Assembly (NCBI RefSeq): GCF_040783975.1
Contig: NZ_CP160631.1
Span: 3,782,001-3,846,000, forward strand
Origin: Pantoea sp. Ep11b
Lineage (GTDB): Bacteria; Pseudomonadota; Gammaproteobacteria; Enterobacterales; Enterobacteriaceae
DNA: 64,000 bases
Direction: 5' to 3'
Of the stretch, positions 9,176-19,365 are shown one piece after another (within the stretch, counting starts at the first letter, position 1; every line of letters starts with the position of its first letter). The position numbers were made by a program, and so were the translations under genes. The notes below the pieces were generated by a model, which was not told the DNA's origin, made no database searches, and saw nothing but the letters and a program-made list of their open reading frames with translations.

Positions 9176-10480
9176 ATGCGTAAGATCAAAGGGTTACGCT
9201 GGTATATGATAGGGCTGGTGACGCTCGGCACCGTGCTGGGGTACCTGACCCGCAACACGATCGCCGTGGCCGCCCCGACATTACAGACAGAGCTGCATAT
9301 CACCACGCAGCAGTACTCCTACATAGTGGCAGCTTACTCAGCCTGCTACACGCTGATGCAGCCGGTCGCCGGGTATGTGCTGGATCTGCTCGGCACCAAA
9401 ATCGGCTATGCGATGTTTGCAGTGCTGTGGGCAATCTTCTGCGCCGCCACCGCGATGGCGGGCAGCTGGGGTGGCTTCGCACTGGCACGGGGCGCGGTCG
9501 GTGCAGCAGAAGCTGCGATGATCCCGGCGGGCCTGAAAGCGAGCAGCGAATGGTTTCCGGCCAGAGAGCGGTCGGTGGCGGTCGGCTACTTTAACGTCGG
9601 TTCCTCTATCGGCGCGATGCTGGCTCCGCCGCTGGTGGTCTGGGCGATCGTGGCGCACAGCTGGCAGATGGCCTTTATCATCACCGGCGTACTGAGCATG
9701 GCCTGGGCGCTCTGCTGGCTGATTTTTTACAAGCATCCCAAACAGCAGACCAAACTCAGCGACGAAGAGCGGAATTACATTATTTCCGGTCAGGAAGCGC
9801 AGCATCAGACCGGTAACACCCGCAAAATGTCGGCGCTGGAGATCATCCGTAACCGCCAGTTCTGGGGCATTGCGCTGCCGCGCTTTCTGGCAGAACCGGC
9901 CTGGGGAACGTTTAACGCCTGGATTCCGCTCTTCATGTTCAAGGTTTACGGCTTCAATCTTAAAGAGATCGCGCTGTTTGCCTGGATGCCGATGCTGTTC
10001 GCGGATTTTGGCTGCATTCTGGGAGGCTATCTGCCGCCGCTGTTTCAGCGCTGGTTCGGCGTTAACCTGATCGTTTCCCGTAAGCTGGTCGTGACCCTGG
10101 GCGCGGTATTGATGATCGCACCCGGCACCATTGGCCTCTTCACCAGCCCCTATGTCGCTATCGGGCTGCTGTGCGTCGGCGGCTTTGCGCATCAGGCGCT
10201 GTCCGGTGCGCTGATCACCCTGTCATCTGACGTATTTGGCCGCAACGAGGTGGCGACGGCTAACGGCTTAACCGGCATGGCTGCCTGGACCGCCAGCACT
10301 ATGTTTGCGCTGGTCGTCGGTGCGCTGGCCGATACGCTGGGCTTCAGCCCGCTGTTTGCTGCGCTGGCAGTGTTCGATCTGCTGGGTGCGGTAGTGATCT
10401 GGACGGTGCTGAAGAATAAACCGATCTCAGAGCTGAACGCTGAACAGGTTATTCCGCAGGCCAGTGCAGTCCGTAGCTAA
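9176..10480 (+). CDS. exuT: Hexuronate transporter ExuT
   Basis: A 434-residue major facilitator superfamily importer of the anion:cation symporter type, moving galacturonate and glucuronate with H+. About twelve transmembrane helices are visible, starting after residue 10; the family loop [19 protein letters not shown] lies at about residues 107-125 with the R/K-rich cytoplasmic loop after it. A good ribosome-binding site (GAAGAGGTAGAGG) precedes the ATG at 9176. Followed by exuR 86 bp downstream on the same strand, with its own candidate operator. Confidence 0.93.
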   Translation: MRKIKGLRWYMIGLVTLGTVLGYLTRNTIAVAAPTLQTELHITTQQYSYIVAAYSACYTLMQPVAGYVLDLLGTKIGYAMFAVLWAIFCAATAMAGSWGGFALARGAVGAAEAAMIPAGLKASSEWFPARERSVAVGYFNVGSSIGAMLAPPLVVWAIVAHSWQMAFIITGVLSMAWALCWLIFYKHPKQQTKLSDEERNYIISGQEAQHQTGNTRKMSALEIIRNRQFWGIALPRFLAEPAWGTFNAWIPLFMFKVYGFNLKEIALFAWMPMLFADFGCILGGYLPPLFQRWFGVNLIVSRKLVVTLGAVLMIAPGTIGLFTSPYVAIGLLCVGGFAHQALSGALITLSSDVFGRNEVATANGLTGMAAWTASTMFALVVGALADTLGFSPLFAALAVFDLLGAVVIWTVLKNKPISELNAEQVIPQASAVRS

Positions 10481-10524
10481 TCTGTCGGGCTGGCGCAGGT
10501 CAGCCCATTTCCTCGCCGGGCCTG

Positions 10525-10541
10525 AAGTGGTATAACAACTT
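10525..10541 (+). promoter_or_regulatory. Candidate ExuR operator upstream of exuR (autoregulation)
   Basis: AAGTGGTATAACAACTT, an inverted repeat AAGTGGT-ATA-ACAACTT with one mismatch, 25 bp upstream of the exuR ATG. Of the three related sites this one fits the GntR/FadR-type operator best. Confidence 0.6.
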
Positions 10542-10566
10542 ATCTGTCTGCTACCAGGATTGTGCT

Positions 10567-11343
10567 ATGGACCTCACCGAATCCCGTCGACTCTATCAAC
10601 AGCTGGCCAGCGAGCTGAAAAGCCGCATTGAAACCGGGATCTATCCGGTGGGTGATAAGCTGCCTGCTGAACGGCTGATTGCCGAAGAGATGGAAGTGAG
10701 CCGCACGGTGGTTCGCGAAGCGATCATCATGCTGGAAGTGGAAGGTTATGTGGAAGTCCGCAAAGGTTCGGGCATCCATGTCATTGCCAGTCAGCAACAG
10801 AAACGCATCAGCGTCAGCAGCAGCCAGCTGGAGTTCGCCACCTTTGGCCCGTTTGAATTACTGCAGGCCCGCCAGCTGATTGAAAGTAACGTGGCCGAAT
10901 TTGCCGCCACTCAGGTAACCCGTCAGGACATTATCGACCTGATGGCGATTCAGGAGAAAGCCCGCCAGGAGGATCACTTCCGTGACTCCGAGTGGGATAT
11001 GCAGTTTCATGTCCGCATTGCCCAATCCACTCAGAACAGCGCGTTAGCCGCCATCGTTGAAAAAATGTGGCTGCACCGCCTGCACAATCCCTACTGGCTC
11101 AAACTCCACGAGCACATCGACCAGCGCAGCATTCTCAGCTGGTGCGACGACCACGATCAGATCCTCAAAGCTCTGATGCGCAAAGATCCTGCCGCCAGCA
11201 AACTGGCGATGTGGCAACATCTGGAAAATACTAAGCAGATGCTGTTTAACGCGACGGCGGATGATTTCGAATTTAACGTGGATCGTTACATGTTCAGTGA
11301 GAACCCGGTCATCCTGCCTGAAGGGTCTGATAACGCCCGCTGA
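10567..11343 (+). CDS. exuR: Hexuronate regulon repressor ExuR
   Basis: A 258-residue GntR/FadR-type repressor. The N-terminal winged helix (about residues 8-75) includes [22 protein letters not shown], the hallmark recognition segment, and VRKGSGIHV as the wing. An all-helical FCD effector domain follows, where galacturonate-type ligands bind in this family. Known role in E. coli: represses exuT, uxaCA and uxaB until hexuronate is present. The three related near-palindromes in front of uxaC, exuT and exuR support that role here. Confidence 0.95.
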   Translation: MDLTESRRLYQQLASELKSRIETGIYPVGDKLPAERLIAEEMEVSRTVVREAIIMLEVEGYVEVRKGSGIHVIASQQQKRISVSSSQLEFATFGPFELLQARQLIESNVAEFAATQVTRQDIIDLMAIQEKARQEDHFRDSEWDMQFHVRIAQSTQNSALAAIVEKMWLHRLHNPYWLKLHEHIDQRSILSWCDDHDQILKALMRKDPAASKLAMWQHLENTKQMLFNATADDFEFNVDRYMFSENPVILPEGSDNAR

Positions 11344-11666
11344 ACGCGCCTGAATCCTCCTGAAAGGGTCAGTTAATCTGCAATAGTGTCAGGACGTGTA
11401 AAGCTCCTTTTTACAGGTCGTTTCACAAGGTAAAACTCCTGCTTGTCAGAGAGTTTCCCTGTCTCAGACAGGCGATTTTTGTTACAGTTATCACCCTTTT
11501 ATTACCCTTTGCGACAGGGGGTTATAAAGTCGCTGATTTAACAATCGATTCTGGAAGGATCCGGAAAATCCCGCCCAGGCTGTGCTCCTGAAAATTTATA
11601 ACGAAATGCCGGTCTGCGTTTAAGTCCCTGTGGGACATGTTTAACAATGATGTTCAGGAATGATTG
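11344..11666. promoter_or_regulatory. exuR-yqjA intergenic region with hairpin terminator
   Basis: 323 bp without a gene. A hairpin CCTGTC (11458-11463) / GACAGG (11467-11472) followed by CGATTTTTG is a plausible exuR terminator, though its 3-nt loop is tight. An inverted repeat TGTAAA (11397-11402) / TTTACA (11410-11415) lies upstream. The remainder must carry the yqjA-mzrA promoter. E. coli yqjA is CpxR-controlled, but no clean GTAAA-N5-GTAAA box was found. Confidence 0.5.
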
Positions 11667-12341
11667 ATGGATATTTTGCAAGCGTTGCTGCATGCCCTGT
11701 GGCAACAGGATTACGAAACTCTTTCCGATCCCACGCTGGTATGGGCCATTTACGGCGTGCTGTTTATGATTCTGTTTCTGGAAAATGGCCTGCTTCCTGC
11801 CGCATTTTTACCGGGTGACAGCCTGCTGATTCTGGTTGGCGTGCTGATAGCCAAAGGCACCATGAGTTTCCCGTTAACGATCCTGGTATTGACTACGGGT
11901 GCCAGCCTTGGCTGCTGGGTAAGCTATATCCAGGGGCGATGGCTGGGCAATACGCCTACCGTGCAGAAGTGGCTCTCTCACCTTCCCGCCCAGTACCACC
12001 AGCGCGCGCACAGCATGTTTCATCGTCACGGTTTGTCGGCTCTGCTGATTGGCCGCTTTATCGCCTTTGTGCGGACGCTCTTGCCAACCATTGCCGGATT
12101 GTCCGGCCTCAGCAATACCCGTTTCCAGTTTTTCAATTGGGTAAGCGCCTTCCTGTGGGTTGTGATTTTAACCGTTATCGGCTTTGCGCTGGGTAAAACC
12201 CCGATTTTCCGGCGTTACGAAGATGAGATGATGTTCTTCCTGATGATGCTGCCACTGGCGCTGCTGGTCTTTGGCCTGATCGGGTCCCTGGTCGTGTTAT
12301 GGCGTAAGCGTCAGGCGAATCAGAACGGGAAAGCCGAGTAA
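11667..12341 (+). CDS. yqjA: DedA-family membrane protein YqjA
   Basis: A 224-residue inner-membrane protein of the DedA family. In E. coli YqjA is needed for osmotic/alkaline pH tolerance, and its essential residues E39, D51, R130 and R136 are all present at the same positions here ([22 protein letters not shown]). The start is taken as ATG at 11667; an in-frame TTG sits one codon earlier. The stop overlaps the mzrA start by one base. DedA proteins are linked to undecaprenyl-phosphate or phospholipid movement and proton-motive force maintenance. Confidence 0.95.
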   Translation: MDILQALLHALWQQDYETLSDPTLVWAIYGVLFMILFLENGLLPAAFLPGDSLLILVGVLIAKGTMSFPLTILVLTTGASLGCWVSYIQGRWLGNTPTVQKWLSHLPAQYHQRAHSMFHRHGLSALLIGRFIAFVRTLLPTIAGLSGLSNTRFQFFNWVSAFLWVVILTVIGFALGKTPIFRRYEDEMMFFLMMLPLALLVFGLIGSLVVLWRKRQANQNGKAE

Positions 12342-12688
12342 TGAAACTGCTACAGGCTGTTCCCAAACGGTGGCTACCGTGGCTGATTGCTGCCGCCTTT
12401 GCGCTGGCCGCGCTCTGTCTTGTTCCCGGTCTGATCAAACACGAAACGGTAGTGCAGATTCGGGTTTCCCATGCCGGAGCGACGCTGCCCGACGGTTTTT
12501 ATCTCTATCAGCAGTTAAGCGCGCAGGGTATTCGTATCAAAAGCATCACGCCTGCAGGTGATGCGCTGGTCATCCATTTTGACAGCGAAGAGCAGAGCCT
12601 GGCGGCGCAAAAAGTCCTGCGTCGTCTGTTGCCACAGGGCTTTATTGTGGCGCAGCACGATCACTCGCAGCACCTCTCTCTGGCCTGA
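12341..12688 (+). CDS. mzrA: EnvZ/OmpR regulon modulator MzrA
   Basis: A 115-residue single-pass inner-membrane protein: one transmembrane helix at about residues 10-30 ([20 protein letters not shown]) and a small periplasmic domain. In E. coli MzrA (YqjB) contacts EnvZ and links Cpx to EnvZ/OmpR signalling. It is translationally coupled to yqjA (TAATG overlap), the standard arrangement. The assignment rests on size, topology and context more than on motifs. Confidence 0.88.
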   Translation: MKLLQAVPKRWLPWLIAAAFALAALCLVPGLIKHETVVQIRVSHAGATLPDGFYLYQQLSAQGIRIKSITPAGDALVIHFDSEEQSLAAQKVLRRLLPQGFIVAQHDHSQHLSLA

Positions 12689-12879
12689 TCGCCCGAACTC
12701 GCCTCCTTCAGTCCACCGCGTTGTTACAGGGTGGGCTGAAAGAGGACCTATCTCCCGGTCTTCTTTGAACTTTTTACTATCGCTGTCTATGCTTAAGCGA
12801 GAGTCGATCCTCAGCACCCGAAATCAGATGATTACGCCAGTGATGACGGATCAGGTCGCAAAGGAAGGGTTCAGGACCG

Positions 12880-13254
12880 ATGAAATATCAAATTTTACTG
12901 GGTGTCACGCTCTTCTCGCTGTCCGGTTCACTGCTGGCCGCCGAAGCGCTGTGTGAGCAGAAGGAGCAGGACATTCAGCGTGAAATCGGCATGGCACAGA
13001 AGCACAACAACCAGCGCCGGGTTAACGGTCTGGAGCGTGCGCTGACAGAAGTCCGGGCTGACTGCAGTGATAAAAAACTCGAAGCAGCCCATCTGGAAAG
13101 AATTAACGCGCAGAAGCAGAAAGTGGCGGAACGCGAGCACGCACTCAGGGAAGAGCGCGAAAAGGGTCATGACAGGGAGAAAATGGCCAGAAGACAACAA
13201 AAGCTGGATGAAGCGCGCCGGGAGCTGAAAAAGTTACAGGCGGAGCCCTATTAA
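12880..13254 (+). CDS. yqjC: Periplasmic DUF1090 protein YqjC
   Basis: A 124-residue secreted protein: signal peptide with cleavage near LLAAEA (about residue 20), then a highly charged, mostly helical domain containing CEQKEQDIQREI and a Lys/Arg/Glu-rich coiled-coil tail. Two cysteines (CEQK..., ADCSDKK) could form a disulfide. Function unknown; family DUF1090. AAGGAAGGG lies upstream of the ATG. In E. coli it heads the yqjCDEK stress-induced group, as here. Confidence 0.9.
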   Translation: MKYQILLGVTLFSLSGSLLAAEALCEQKEQDIQREIGMAQKHNNQRRVNGLERALTEVRADCSDKKLEAAHLERINAQKQKVAEREHALREEREKGHDREKMARRQQKLDEARRELKKLQAEPY

Positions 13255-13289
13255 TCGGAATTAACCCACTGATGTTAAAGGAGTATTTT

Positions 13290-13595
13290 ATGTCTAAAGA
13301 CACATCATCGGAACATTTGCGTGCTGAGCTGAAAAACCTGGCGGATACGCTGGAAGAAGTGCTGAGCAGTGGCACTGAAAAATCCAAAGGCGAGCTGGAT
13401 AAACTGCGTAACAAGGCGCGTGTGGCGCTGGACAGTTCGCGCGAACGTCTGGGCGAATCTGGCGAGCGTATTGCGGCGACCACCCGCGAAGCGGCACAGA
13501 AAGCTGAAGGCTACGTGCGTGAAAATCCCTGGCATGGTGTGGGCATCGGTGCAGCGATTGGCGTCGCACTGGGCATGCTCATTTCGCGTCGTTAA
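13290..13595 (+). CDS. yqjD: Ribosome-associated membrane-anchored protein YqjD
   Basis: A 101-residue ElaB/YgaM/YqjD-family (DUF883) protein. The N-terminal two thirds is a charged amphipathic helix; the C-terminal NPWHGVGIGAAIGVALGML segment is a single transmembrane helix. E. coli YqjD is RpoS-induced, tethers to the membrane through this helix and binds stationary-phase ribosomes. The ATG at 13290 has an ideal TAAAGGAG site and gives the E. coli length; an in-frame ATG 18 bp upstream is disfavoured. yqjE starts 2 bp after the stop. Confidence 0.94.
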   Translation: MSKDTSSEHLRAELKNLADTLEEVLSSGTEKSKGELDKLRNKARVALDSSRERLGESGERIAATTREAAQKAEGYVRENPWHGVGIGAAIGVALGMLISRR

Positions 13596-13597
13596 TC

Positions 13598-13993
13598 ATG
13601 ACTGACTCACAGCAGAACCACGGCCCGGCGAAAGGGGTCATTAACATCGGTCAGCGTATTGTAACCACGCTGGTGGGTATGGTTGAGACGCGTGTCCGTC
13701 TGGCAGTGGTGGAACTGGAACAGGAAAAAGCAAACCTGATACAGCTGCTGTTGATGGTGGGCCTTACCATGCTGTTCACGGCATTCGGTCTGATGAGCCT
13801 GATGGTGCTGATCATCTGGGCGGTCGACGCACAGTATCGCCTGATGGCGATTGGCATCACGACCGGAACGCTGTTCCTGCTGGCGGTTATCTTCGGGCTC
13901 TGGACACTTCGCAAAACACGTCAGTCCACGCTGTTGCGCCACACGCGCAAAGAGCTGGAAACCGATCGTAAATTGCTGGAGGAGCAACGCTGA
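13598..13993 (+). CDS. yqjE: Inner-membrane phage-holin-superfamily protein YqjE
   Basis: A 131-residue DUF1469 (phage holin superfamily III) protein with two transmembrane helices at about residues 48-75 and 80-105 (LLLMVGLTMLFTAFGL; GITTGTLFLLAVIFGLW) and charged ends. Its cellular role is not established. It sits between yqjD (2-bp gap) and yqjK (TGATG overlap), so the three proteins are probably made together at the membrane. Confidence 0.92.
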   Translation: MTDSQQNHGPAKGVINIGQRIVTTLVGMVETRVRLAVVELEQEKANLIQLLLMVGLTMLFTAFGLMSLMVLIIWAVDAQYRLMAIGITTGTLFLLAVIFGLWTLRKTRQSTLLRHTRKELETDRKLLEEQR

Positions 13994-14277
13994 TGAGCCG
14001 CCGCGAGCGTGAAGAACGCATCCATGAACTGCTTAAGCATGTGCAGCAGCAGCGGCTGGACTTGAGCGCTGCGCGGCGTGACTGGCTGGAAGGCACCGCC
14101 CACTACGATCGCGGCTGGTTTACTTTCCTCAGCTTACGTCGTTATCTGGCTATCGGCAGCAGTGCTCTGGCCGTCTACTCGATTCGCAGCCCTAACAGGC
14201 TGCTACGCTGGGCAAAACGGGGCTTTGGCGCCTGGAGCACCTGGCGCATGATTAAGTCCGCCATGCCACCGCGCTAA
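13993..14277 (+). CDS. yqjK: YqjK-like family protein
   Basis: A 94-residue basic protein with an Arg/Glu-rich N-terminal helix (RREREERIHELLKHVQQQ) and a short hydrophobic stretch near residues 50-60. Family YqjK; function unknown. The start overlaps the yqjE stop by one base. It closes the operon and is followed at once by a strong terminator. Confidence 0.9.
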   Translation: MSRREREERIHELLKHVQQQRLDLSAARRDWLEGTAHYDRGWFTFLSLRRYLAIGSSALAVYSIRSPNRLLRWAKRGFGAWSTWRMIKSAMPPR

Positions 14278-14284
14278 TCCTGTT

Positions 14285-14315
14285 AAAAGCCGGCCCTGAA
14301 AAGGCCGGCTTTTCT
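14285..14315 (+). terminator. Intrinsic terminator of yqjDEK
   Basis: Stem AGCCGGCC (14288-14295) / GGCCGGCT (14303-14310), extended by A-T pairs, 7-nt loop, then TTTT. A strong canonical hairpin just after the yqjK stop. Confidence 0.92.
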
Positions 14316-14476
14316 TCATCAGAATTTCTGAAAAACACTGACAGTTTATCTCGCTTACAACCTTTTCGCCGCGCGACTATCATCTCCAGCCATCACCCCA
14401 ATGAACGCAGCACTGCTTTCAGCGGGCATAAACCCTGCGGGCAACCTGCCCTGCATCACTGATAGCGCTGGAGTAA

Positions 14477-14890
14477 ATGATGAAAAAATTCGAAGATACT
14501 GGTCTGTTACTGGCTCGCATCCTGATGCCAATCCTGTTTATCACGGCAGGCTGGGGCAAGATCACCGGTTATGCCGGTACGCAGCAGTATATGGAAGCGA
14601 TGGGCGTACCTGGCTTTATGCTGCCGCTGGTGATCCTGCTGGAGTTCGGCGGTGGTCTGGCCATCCTGTTTGGCTTCCTGACCCGTTTTACGGCTCTCTT
14701 TACCGCAGGCTTCACCATCCTGACGGCGTTCCTGTTCCACAGTAACTTTGCCGAAGGCGTCAACCAGCTGATGTTTATGAAGAATCTCTCCATCGCCGGT
14801 GGCTTCCTGGTATTGGGTCTGGTCGGTCCTGGCGCATACAGCCTTGATCACCTGATCAGCAAAAGAAAACCGCAGGCCGTTGCGCGCTAA
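14477..14890 (+). CDS. yqjF: DoxX-family inner-membrane protein YqjF
   Basis: A 137-residue DoxX/SURF4-family protein with four predicted transmembrane helices. The first helix carries the family signature ARILMPILFITAGWGKITGYAGT. It is nearly superimposable on E. coli YqjF through residue 110. The start is ambiguous between two adjacent ATGs (14477 or 14480) behind GGAG. DoxX-type proteins are often linked to redox or thiol stress; in E. coli and here yqjG, a glutathionyl-hydroquinone reductase, lies next downstream. Confidence 0.93.
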   Translation: MMKKFEDTGLLLARILMPILFITAGWGKITGYAGTQQYMEAMGVPGFMLPLVILLEFGGGLAILFGFLTRFTALFTAGFTILTAFLFHSNFAEGVNQLMFMKNLSIAGGFLVLGLVGPGAYSLDHLISKRKPQAVAR

Positions 14891-14923
14891 TCTCACGTAA
14901 TGCGTAATGCCACATATACTTAG

Positions 14924-14949
14924 CAGGGCGGGGAAGTTTCCCCGCCCTG
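14924..14949 (+). terminator. Strong hairpin between yqjF and yqjG
   Basis: A perfect 12-bp stem CAGGGCGGGGAA (14924-14935) / TTCCCCGCCCTG (14938-14949) around a nominal 2-nt GT loop, followed by TGTTTG. It ends only 17 nt before the yqjG ATG, so it either ends yqjF transcripts or lies in the yqjG leader. The following T-run is imperfect. Confidence 0.65.
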
Positions 14950-14966
14950 TTTGCATTGGAGCCATT

Positions 14967-15941
14967 ATGGGACAGTTAATTGACGGTGTCTGGCATGACA
15001 CCTGGTATGACACCAAATCGACCGGCGGTCGATTTAAGCGTTCAGAATCAGCGTTCCGTAACTGGGTTACGGCGGACGGCAGTGCGGGTCCGACAGGCAG
15101 CGCGGGATTCACCGCTGAACGCGACCGCTATCATCTTTATGTCTCGCTGGCCTGCCCATGGGCGCACCGCACCCTGCTGATGCGTCAGCTGAAAGGGCTG
15201 GAGAGCATGATCGATGTGTCAGTCGTCCATCCCCTGATGCTGGAGAACGGCTGGACCTTTGATGATACCTTCGAAGAGGCGACCGGCGACAAGCTCTATC
15301 AGAATGAGTTTCTTTACCAGCTCTATCTGCATGCTGACCCGCAGTATAGCGGCCGCGTCACCGTGCCGGTTTTGTGGGACAAGCAGCAGAACACCATCGT
15401 CAGCAATGAGTCGGCGGATATTATCCGCATGTTCAACAGCGCCTTTGATGCAGTGGGTGCGCGCGCCGGTGACTATTATCCCGAGGCGCTGCGTCAGGAA
15501 ATCGATGAGCTGAACGGCTGGATCTATGACACCGTGAACAACGGCGTCTACAAATCGGGCTTTGCCACGTCGCAATCCGCCTACGATGAGGCTGTGACTG
15601 CCCTGTTCCATTCGCTGTCGCGGCTGGAGCAGATTTTAGGCCAGCATCGCTATCTGACCGGCGACCAGCTGACCGAGGCGGATCTCCGACTCTGGACCAC
15701 GCTGGTCCGTTTCGACCCGGTCTATGTGACCCACTTTAAATGCGATCGTCACCGGATTTCTGATTACAGAAACCTCAGTGGTTTCCTGCGCGACATCTAT
15801 CAGATGCCCGGTATCGCAGAGACGGTCAGCCTGCCGCATATCCGTCACCACTACTATTGCAGCCACAAGACCATCAACCCGCACGGCGTCATTTCGCTGG
15901 GCCCGGCGTTTGACTGGGATGAGCCGCACGGTCGCGGTTAA
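14967..15941 (+). CDS. yqjG: Glutathionyl-hydroquinone reductase YqjG
   Basis: A 324-residue xi-class glutathione S-transferase that reduces glutathionyl-hydroquinones to hydroquinones, releasing glutathione. The thioredoxin-like N-terminal domain has the class signature CPWAHRT with catalytic Cys63; ESADI supplies the glutathione gamma-glutamyl contact; an all-helical C-terminal domain follows. The start at 14967 gives the E. coli-like N-terminus MGQLIDGVWHDTWYDT; earlier in-frame starts read through the preceding hairpin. Confidence 0.95.
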   Translation: MGQLIDGVWHDTWYDTKSTGGRFKRSESAFRNWVTADGSAGPTGSAGFTAERDRYHLYVSLACPWAHRTLLMRQLKGLESMIDVSVVHPLMLENGWTFDDTFEEATGDKLYQNEFLYQLYLHADPQYSGRVTVPVLWDKQQNTIVSNESADIIRMFNSAFDAVGARAGDYYPEALRQEIDELNGWIYDTVNNGVYKSGFATSQSAYDEAVTALFHSLSRLEQILGQHRYLTGDQLTEADLRLWTTLVRFDPVYVTHFKCDRHRISDYRNLSGFLRDIYQMPGIAETVSLPHIRHHYYCSHKTINPHGVISLGPAFDWDEPHGRG

Positions 15942-15962
15942 AGGTTGTGAGTGTCATAAAAG

Positions 15963-15989
15963 CAAAAACCCCGCAGAAGCGGGGTTTTC
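15963..15989. terminator. Bidirectional terminator shared by yqjG and rnpB
   Basis: Stem ACCCCGC / GCGGGGT with 4-nt AGAA loop, A-run on the left and T-run on the right, so it can stop yqjG (plus strand) and rnpB (minus strand) transcripts. Confidence 0.9.
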
Positions 15990-15996
15990 AGTAAAA

Positions 15997-16375
<379 letters not shown>

Positions 16376-16408
16376 GGCGCGGGATAATAGGACATTCCCC
16401 GCCGTTTG

Positions 16409-17275
16409 TCACGCCTCTTGCTGCGCCAGCGCATACTTATAAAGCGCATTCTTCTTCACGCCGTGGATCTCTGCCGCCAGCGCCGCCGCGCGCTTCAGTG
16501 GCAGCTCCTTCTGCAGCAGCGCCAGGGTTCGCAGCGCGTCAGCCGGTAACGCATCGTCATCCAGGACCTTATGCCCCTCGACAATCAGCACCATCTCACC
16601 TTTGCGGCGATTCTCATCCTCTTTTACCCAGGCCAGCAGCTCGCCTGCCGGCGCACCGTGGATGGACTCCCAGGTTTTGGTCAGCTCACGCGCCAGCACG
16701 ACATACCGGTCAGCGCCCAGCTCACTGACCATATCCTGCAGGCTGTCGATCAGACGGTGGGTGGATTCATAAAAAATCAGCGTGCGCGGCTCCTGCACCA
16801 GCGCCCGCAGCGCATCACAGCGGCCTTTGGTTTTGGCGGGCAGAAACCCTTCGTAACAGAAACGATCGGACGGCAGACCGGCGGCACTCAAGGCGGCAAT
16901 CGCGGCACAGGCACCCGGCAGCGGCACCACACGGATACCTGCTTCACGGCAGCGACGCACCAGATGGTAGCCCGGATCGTTGATCAGCGGCGTGCCAGCA
17001 TCAGAAACTAAGGCTATGCTTTGACCTTCCTGCAGCTTCGTCAGCAGCAGCTCAGCCTTGTGCTGTTCGTTGTGGTCATGAAGTGAGAAGAGTCGCGCAT
17101 TGATGGCGAAATGTTGTAGCAACAGCCCGGTATGACGTGTATCTTCCGCAGCGACCAGATCGACGCTCGAAAGCACCGTCAGCGCCCGCTGGGTGATATC
17201 ACCCAAATTACCAATCGGGGTTGGAACGATGTAGAGCGTGCTGGCAGAAATCTCTGCCCGATCGAGTTGTTTCAT
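16409..17275 (-). CDS. rsmI: 16S rRNA (cytidine1402-2'-O)-methyltransferase RsmI
   Basis: A 288-residue SAM-dependent methyltransferase of the tetrapyrrole-methylase fold that 2'-O-methylates C1402 in the ribosomal decoding centre. Motifs: [15 protein letters not shown] (N-terminal loop), [26 protein letters not shown] and FYESTHRL. It is divergent from lpoA, whose ATG lies 62 bp upstream; the short gap must hold both promoters. Confidence 0.96.
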   Translation of the reverse strand: MKQLDRAEISASTLYIVPTPIGNLGDITQRALTVLSSVDLVAAEDTRHTGLLLQHFAINARLFSLHDHNEQHKAELLLTKLQEGQSIALVSDAGTPLINDPGYHLVRRCREAGIRVVPLPGACAAIAALSAAGLPSDRFCYEGFLPAKTKGRCDALRALVQEPRTLIFYESTHRLIDSLQDMVSELGADRYVVLARELTKTWESIHGAPAGELLAWVKEDENRRKGEMVLIVEGHKVLDDDALPADALRTLALLQKELPLKRAAALAAEIHGVKKNALYKYALAQQEA

Positions 17276-17337
17276 TGTTTCATCCGAATTGCCGATTTAA
17301 TATTGAGCATCTTGAAAAAAACATCACTGGATACAGT

Positions 17338-19365
17338 ATGCTTCCTTCAAAAGTCGTTCGTCATAAAGCAGGACGCTTTCTGCCTGTCATTCTTGCTGGG
17401 CTGATTTTAGCCGCGTGTAGCGGTCAGGGGCCGCAAACCTCAACCGTTAATATTCAGGGGCCTGTCACAGCCAGCTCCGCTTACTATCTTCAACAGGCGC
17501 AGCAAAGCAGCGATGATAGCAAGACCGACTGGCAATTACTCGCAATCCGCGCCCTGTTGAAGGAAGGAAAGTATCCTGAAGCGACGCAGCAACTGAGCCA
17601 GTTGCCGCAGCAGCTCTCTGAGACGCAGCAGCAGGAATCTCTGCTGCTCAACGCGCAATTGCTGATTGCGCAGCAGAAAACTAAAGAGGCTGAACCGCTG
17701 TTAGCCCAGGTGAAAACCGGCGCACTGTCGCAGGATCAGCTGGCGCGCTACTACAGCCTGCAGATCGCCAGCGCCCAGGGTCGCCCGTCGCTCTCACTGG
17801 TGCGCTCTTATATCGCCCAGGAGCCGCTGCTGAAAGGCACCGATCATCAGGGCAATATTGACGCGACCTGGCAGACGCTGACGCAGATGTCACCGCAGGA
17901 AGTCAGCAACCTGGTCATCAATGCCGACGAAAATGTGCTGCAGGGCTGGCTGGATCTGCTCGCGGTCTGGCGCGCTAATGCCCAGGATGCGGAGATGCTC
18001 AAGTCAGGCATTAAAGACTGGCAGACCCGCTACCCGCAGAACCCGGCGGCCAAAACCCTGCCGACGCAGCTCAGTCAGATGCAGAGCTACACCAAAGCCT
18101 CAACCAGCCTGATCGCGCTGCTGCTGCCGCTGAACGGCCAGGCGCAGGTGTTTGCCAACGCGATTCAGAAAGGCTTTAACGACGCGAAGAACGGTCTCTC
18201 TGCTCCGGCCGCGCAGCCTGCCGCAGCCGCACAGCCCGCCGAGGCCGCGGCCAGCACGCAGCCCACTGCCGTCGCAGGTTCTGCCAGCGATCCGATTAGC
18301 GCACCGCAGCAACAGCAGCAGCAGCCTGCCGAGACCGCCGCTCAGCCTCAGTCTCAGCCGATTGCCGCACAACCGGCCAGCAGTGCTCAAATCAAGGTGT
18401 ATGACACCAGCAGCCAGCCAATTGAGCAGGTGATGCAGCAGGCTCAGCAGGATGGCGCCACCATCGTGGTCGGCCCGCTGCTGAAGAGCAACGTCGAGAA
18501 AGTCGCCAACAGCCAGACGCCGCTGAATGTGCTGGCGCTTAACGAGCCAGAGCAGATCCAGAATCATCCAAACATCTGTTACTTTGCGCTCTCGCCTGAA
18601 GATGAAGCCCGCGACGCGGCGCACCATATCTGGGATCAGGGTAAACGCCAGCCGCTGCTGCTGGTTCCGCGTAGCGGATTGGGCGATCGCGTCACCAACG
18701 CCTTTGCTCAGGAGTGGCAGTCGCTGGGTGGCACGACGGTGATGCAGCAGCGCTTCGGTTCCACTGCTGAACTGAAACAGGGCATCAACAGTGGCGCAGG
18801 CATCAGTCTCTCCGGTACGCCGGTGAATGCCGCCCCTGCCGCGTCGCAGGGTGTTTCTATCGCAGGGCTGACGATTCCTGCTCCACAGCAGAGCACGCCG
18901 GATGCGGTCAGCACCAGCAGCGGTGGCAGCGTCGACGCAGTCTATATCGTATCGACTCAGGATGAACTGCAGCTGATCAAACCGATGATCACGATGCGCA
19001 CCGGCAGCCGCAGCAACATCTCGCTCTACGCCAGCTCACGCAGCGCACAGGCCGGTGCCGGTCCCGATTTTCGTCTGGAGATGGATGGCCTGCAGTTCAG
19101 TGACATCCCGCTGCTTTCCGGCAGCAACCCTGGCCTGATGCAGCAGACCGCGAAGTCATTTAACAATGACTACTCGCTGGTGCGCCTCTACGCCATGGGA
19201 ATGGATGCCTGGACGCTGGCGAATCACTTTAACCAGATGCGCCAGACACCAGGCTTTACGCTGGACGGCAACACCGGCAGGCTCAGCGCCAACACGGATT
19301 GTGTGATCAACAGGAAGTTGACATGGAACCAGTATCGTCGGGGCGAAATCGCACCGGCCAACTGA
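17338..19365 (+). CDS. lpoA: Outer-membrane lipoprotein LpoA, activator of PBP1a
   Basis: A 675-residue lipoprotein that spans the periplasm and stimulates peptidoglycan synthase PBP1a. The signal peptide ends in the lipobox LAAC (Cys27); a helical TPR-like N-terminal domain runs to about residue 250; a Gln/Ala/Pro low-complexity linker lies at about 287-350 (a linker at the same place exists in E. coli); then a periplasmic-binding-protein-like domain with [15 protein letters not shown] and [14 protein letters not shown]. The start at 17338 makes the lipoprotein signal N-terminal. The 3' end overlaps yraN by 43 bp. Confidence 0.95.
   Translation: MLPSKVVRHKAGRFLPVILAGLILAACSGQGPQTSTVNIQGPVTASSAYYLQQAQQSSDDSKTDWQLLAIRALLKEGKYPEATQQLSQLPQQLSETQQQESLLLNAQLLIAQQKTKEAEPLLAQVKTGALSQDQLARYYSLQIASAQGRPSLSLVRSYIAQEPLLKGTDHQGNIDATWQTLTQMSPQEVSNLVINADENVLQGWLDLLAVWRANAQDAEMLKSGIKDWQTRYPQNPAAKTLPTQLSQMQSYTKASTSLIALLLPLNGQAQVFANAIQKGFNDAKNGLSAPAAQPAAAAQPAEAAASTQPTAVAGSASDPISAPQQQQQQPAETAAQPQSQPIAAQPASSAQIKVYDTSSQPIEQVMQQAQQDGATIVVGPLLKSNVEKVANSQTPLNVLALNEPEQIQNHPNICYFALSPEDEARDAAHHIWDQGKRQPLLLVPRSGLGDRVTNAFAQEWQSLGGTTVMQQRFGSTAELKQGINSGAGISLSGTPVNAAPAASQGVSIAGLTIPAPQQSTPDAVSTSSGGSVDAVYIVSTQDELQLIKPMITMRTGSRSNISLYASSRSAQAGAGPDFRLEMDGLQFSDIPLLSGSNPGLMQQTAKSFNNDYSLVRLYAMGMDAWTLANHFNQMRQTPGFTLDGNTGRLSANTDCVINRKLTWNQYRRGEIAPAN

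Noticed and set aside
11410..11427. Possible CpxR box upstream of yqjA (TTTAC/TTTCAC arrangement)
   Set aside because: The second half deviates from GTAAA and spacing is off; too weak to call.
18193..18390. Glutamine/alanine-rich low-complexity stretch in lpoA as an unusual insertion
   Set aside because: E. coli LpoA has a comparable linker at the same position, so it is normal for the family.
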